NCBI GenBank assembly: GCA_036478815.1
Contig: JAZGEP010000349.1
Location: 1-6,024 of the forward strand
Length of the DNA: 6,024 bases
Source of the DNA: DRLZ01 sp036478815
GTDB lineage: Bacteria; Pseudomonadota; Gammaproteobacteria; Methylococcales; DRLZ01
Reading direction: 5' to 3'
Of this stretch, positions 4,129-6,024 are shown in pieces (position 1 is the first letter of the stretch; each line of letters opens with the position of its first letter). Under the pieces are notes generated by a model that saw only the letters and a list, made by a program, of their open reading frames with translations, was not told the DNA's origin and searched no databases. Made by a program: the position numbers and the translations under genes.

Positions 4129-6024
4129 TCAAAAATCCAGATTTAAAATGAATCGTCCAAATATTGTGCGTTCAGGTGCAAATCTGGATGATGAAGTTCG
4201 GGAATTGACCAGATCACGCTCAGGAAATCCTAAATTAATATCTGCAAATTGATAACGTTCATCAAGAATGTTTCTAATACCAAACTCGAAAACTCCAGAA
4301 CGTTTTGGAAGTCTGTAGCCTAAAATCGTATTAAACGTCACAAAATTTTCGCTACCCTGAATTTGCGTATTAATATTATTTGCTAAAGTATCAGAATCAG
4401 AAGAAACAAACTTAACATTTTGATTAACAAATATGGCCCTTGCTTTGGCATAAAAACCTGTGGGTGAAAAATAGCTAATCGTCAATGGAACCTGATGAGT
4501 TGTCATATCACTCGGGAAAAAATCAGAGAATGGCTCATCCAAATCCCTGTCTCGTATCGCAAGAAAATATTCAGCACTCAGTGTAACATTTGAAATTGGT
4601 GTCCAATATAAATAACTACGTACAAGTGTTTCTTTCTGTTGTTCATCACTATTATCAATAAAAGAGCGAGGCACATGAAGTGTGCGATGCGATACTTCAA
4701 GTCCTCCGTACAGTGACATATTAAATTTTTCATCAATACCAATTCCGAATCGCCTAGAAATTGTTCCCTCTTTCTCATCAAAGAATTGATTGAATCCAGC
4801 AACCTGAGTGGGTTCAATCGTTTGGCTAGTAAAAGAAAGACGACTCACTGACTCGATATAAGCTAAACGTAATGTTGTTGAATCTGAAATTTCCCAAAGA
4901 AATCCAACTTTTGGGTTTATTCTGTTGCGATCAGTTTTGTCATGAGTTTGTAAATTGTCGTAACTGATTCCCAGAATAGCTTCAAATTGATTTAGTGACC
5001 AATAGGAATAAAAATAACTTTTTGTATGGCTAGCATGCGGATCTAAAAGAAATAATGAAGCTTCAATTCCAAGTTCTGAAATAGATAATCTGATTTCGTT
5101 GGAATAATCTTGTTCGGCATACCCTCCTCCTAAAATAAATTTTGCCCAATCGAAGTTTTTAATATATTGCAGTTCTCCACTGAAAGATTTGCTTTGGATG
5201 GTATCATTGACTGTTGCAAAATCATCATTATTATCAAAATCTAACTCATCATCATTATAGATAGCTGACAACAAAATATTCGATGTGTTATCTGGTTTGT
5301 AATTTATCCCAATTCTTCCTGAATTACGCCTAAAACTTTCTCTCGATTGATTCGAAAAATCATTCAGGTTAAATTTTGATCGTCTATCACCACTCACCAC
5401 TTCTTTATAGCGGTATTCCATCTGTATGTTCAAGTTATTGGAGAAAGCATATTGACCAAACGCATTGAAGATATTCTGTTTCAGATCATTATTTTCTCTG
5501 AATCCATCTGTCTCATAATGAAACTGCCCCAGACTGTATGAAAACTTATTCCAAAGACCGGCATGAGTGATTTCATTGCCCCAGGTATTGTTATTACCAT
5601 AAACGCCTGATGCTTGTATATTTGAACGGTTACGGGCAAACAAGGGATTGAATTCGTTAAATGAAGCACTCGAGGAACCTAATCCATCCAGAATAAGCAA
5701 ATTACTTTCAGCGAGTTGCGGTTGAACCGGAGTAATATTAATCGGCTGTAGTAATTGGGATTGCAATAATTCACTGACCCGGGCAATTTCATGTCCAGGC
5801 AACGCACGATAATTATCTGCCAATAATCGATGGGCAGAATAGTTGCCTGGATCGTTATTAACAGATTTCCAACCTTCCAGTAGACCACGTTGTTGAAATC
5901 CTAAATCATTATAAATCCGTCCCAAACTGGAACTTCTTGCAGCTAAATCCTCATCCAGTAATAAACTGGATCGAAACACGGCCCGGTTATCATTCAACTC
6001 AATTGCTTTCTGCATATCATGCAA
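4129..6024 (-). CDS. TPR-outer membrane beta-barrel protein, 3' part
   Basis: This is the last 631 codons of a gene whose start lies beyond the right edge; the first codon in the window is an internal-looking TTG. Residues 1-95 are helical and TPR-like: SSSLGRIYNDLGF, LLEGWKSVNNDPGNYSAHRLLADNYRAL, then HEIARVSELLQSQLLQPIN. A linker rich in Ser and Asn (96-133) with FNEFNPLF leads to about 500 residues of alternating polar and aromatic strands. These end in RNILDERYQ...RTIFGRFILNLDF, the style of the last strands of TonB-dependent receptors, with a terminal Phe suited to the BAM machinery. No TonB box or plug domain lies between TPR and barrel. It is likely an outer-membrane protein with a periplasmic TPR part. 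Substrate unknown; similar TPR-barrel proteins are remembered from other Proteobacteria but not verified. Confidence 0.8.
   Translation of the reverse strand: MHDMQKAIELNDNRAVFRSSLLLDEDLAARSSSLGRIYNDLGFQQRGLLEGWKSVNNDPGNYSAHRLLADNYRALPGHEIARVSELLQSQLLQPINITPVQPQLAESNLLILDGLGSSSASFNEFNPLFARNRSNIQASGVYGNNNTWGNEITHAGLWNKFSYSLGQFHYETDGFRENNDLKQNIFNAFGQYAFSNNLNIQMEYRYKEVVSGDRRSKFNLNDFSNQSRESFRRNSGRIGINYKPDNTSNILLSAIYNDDELDFDNNDDFATVNDTIQSKSFSGELQYIKNFDWAKFILGGGYAEQDYSNEIRLSISELGIEASLFLLDPHASHTKSYFYSYWSLNQFEAILGISYDNLQTHDKTDRNRINPKVGFLWEISDSTTLRLAYIESVSRLSFTSQTIEPTQVAGFNQFFDEKEGTISRRFGIGIDEKFNMSLYGGLEVSHRTLHVPRSFIDNSDEQQKETLVRSYLYWTPISNVTLSAEYFLAIRDRDLDEPFSDFFPSDMTTHQVPLTISYFSPTGFYAKARAIFVNQNVKFVSSDSDTLANNINTQIQGSENFVTFNTILGYRLPKRSGVFEFGIRNILDERYQFADINLGFPERDLVNSRTSSSRFAPERTIFGRFILNLDF

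Noticed and set aside
4578..5888. Short minus-strand frames within the barrel gene
   Set aside because: They are out-of-frame readings of a continuous 631-codon gene and have no recognisable protein features.

Overview
The window comes from a pseudomonadotal (gamma- or betaproteobacterial) genome with moderate to low GC. Three things support this: a feoA-feoB-feoC ferrous-iron operon with an Escherichia-type FeoB and a small FeoC, a Fur-type operator, and an outer-membrane beta-barrel gene ending in an aromatic residue. The genus cannot be fixed from the sequence alone.

Layout from left to right. Positions 21-186 hold a short, nearly full-length palindrome with 24-bp inverted ends that start and finish in CTAG. 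It looks like a non-autonomous miniature transposable element. It is followed by the feo control region: a Fur box at 271-289, an extended -10 at 296-304, and a leader of about 58 nt that can fold into two competing hairpins. feoA (370-603), feoB (761-3115) and feoC (3141-3368) then run on the plus strand. The gap between feoA and feoB is unusually long at 157 bp and contains a coding-like frame without a good start.

The interval 3369-3654 contains a 144-bp nested palindromic element (3376-3519) and a small hairpin (3593-3618). It separates feo from a convergent dodecin gene on the minus strand (3655-3864). Positions 3865-4128 are non-coding as far as can be seen. From 4129 to the right edge there is the 3' part of a large minus-strand gene. 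It encodes a TPR segment joined to an outer-membrane beta-barrel of about 500 residues, with no TonB-receptor plug between them.

Functionally, FeoA, FeoB and FeoC together import Fe(II) across the inner membrane, and Fur would repress them when iron is sufficient. Dodecin is a flavin-storing protein with its own transcription unit. The TPR-barrel protein is a surface protein of unknown substrate; nothing here links it to iron except proximity. The least explained items are the plug-less TPR-barrel fusion, the two palindromic elements bracketing the feo operon, and two gene-like open frames without start codons.
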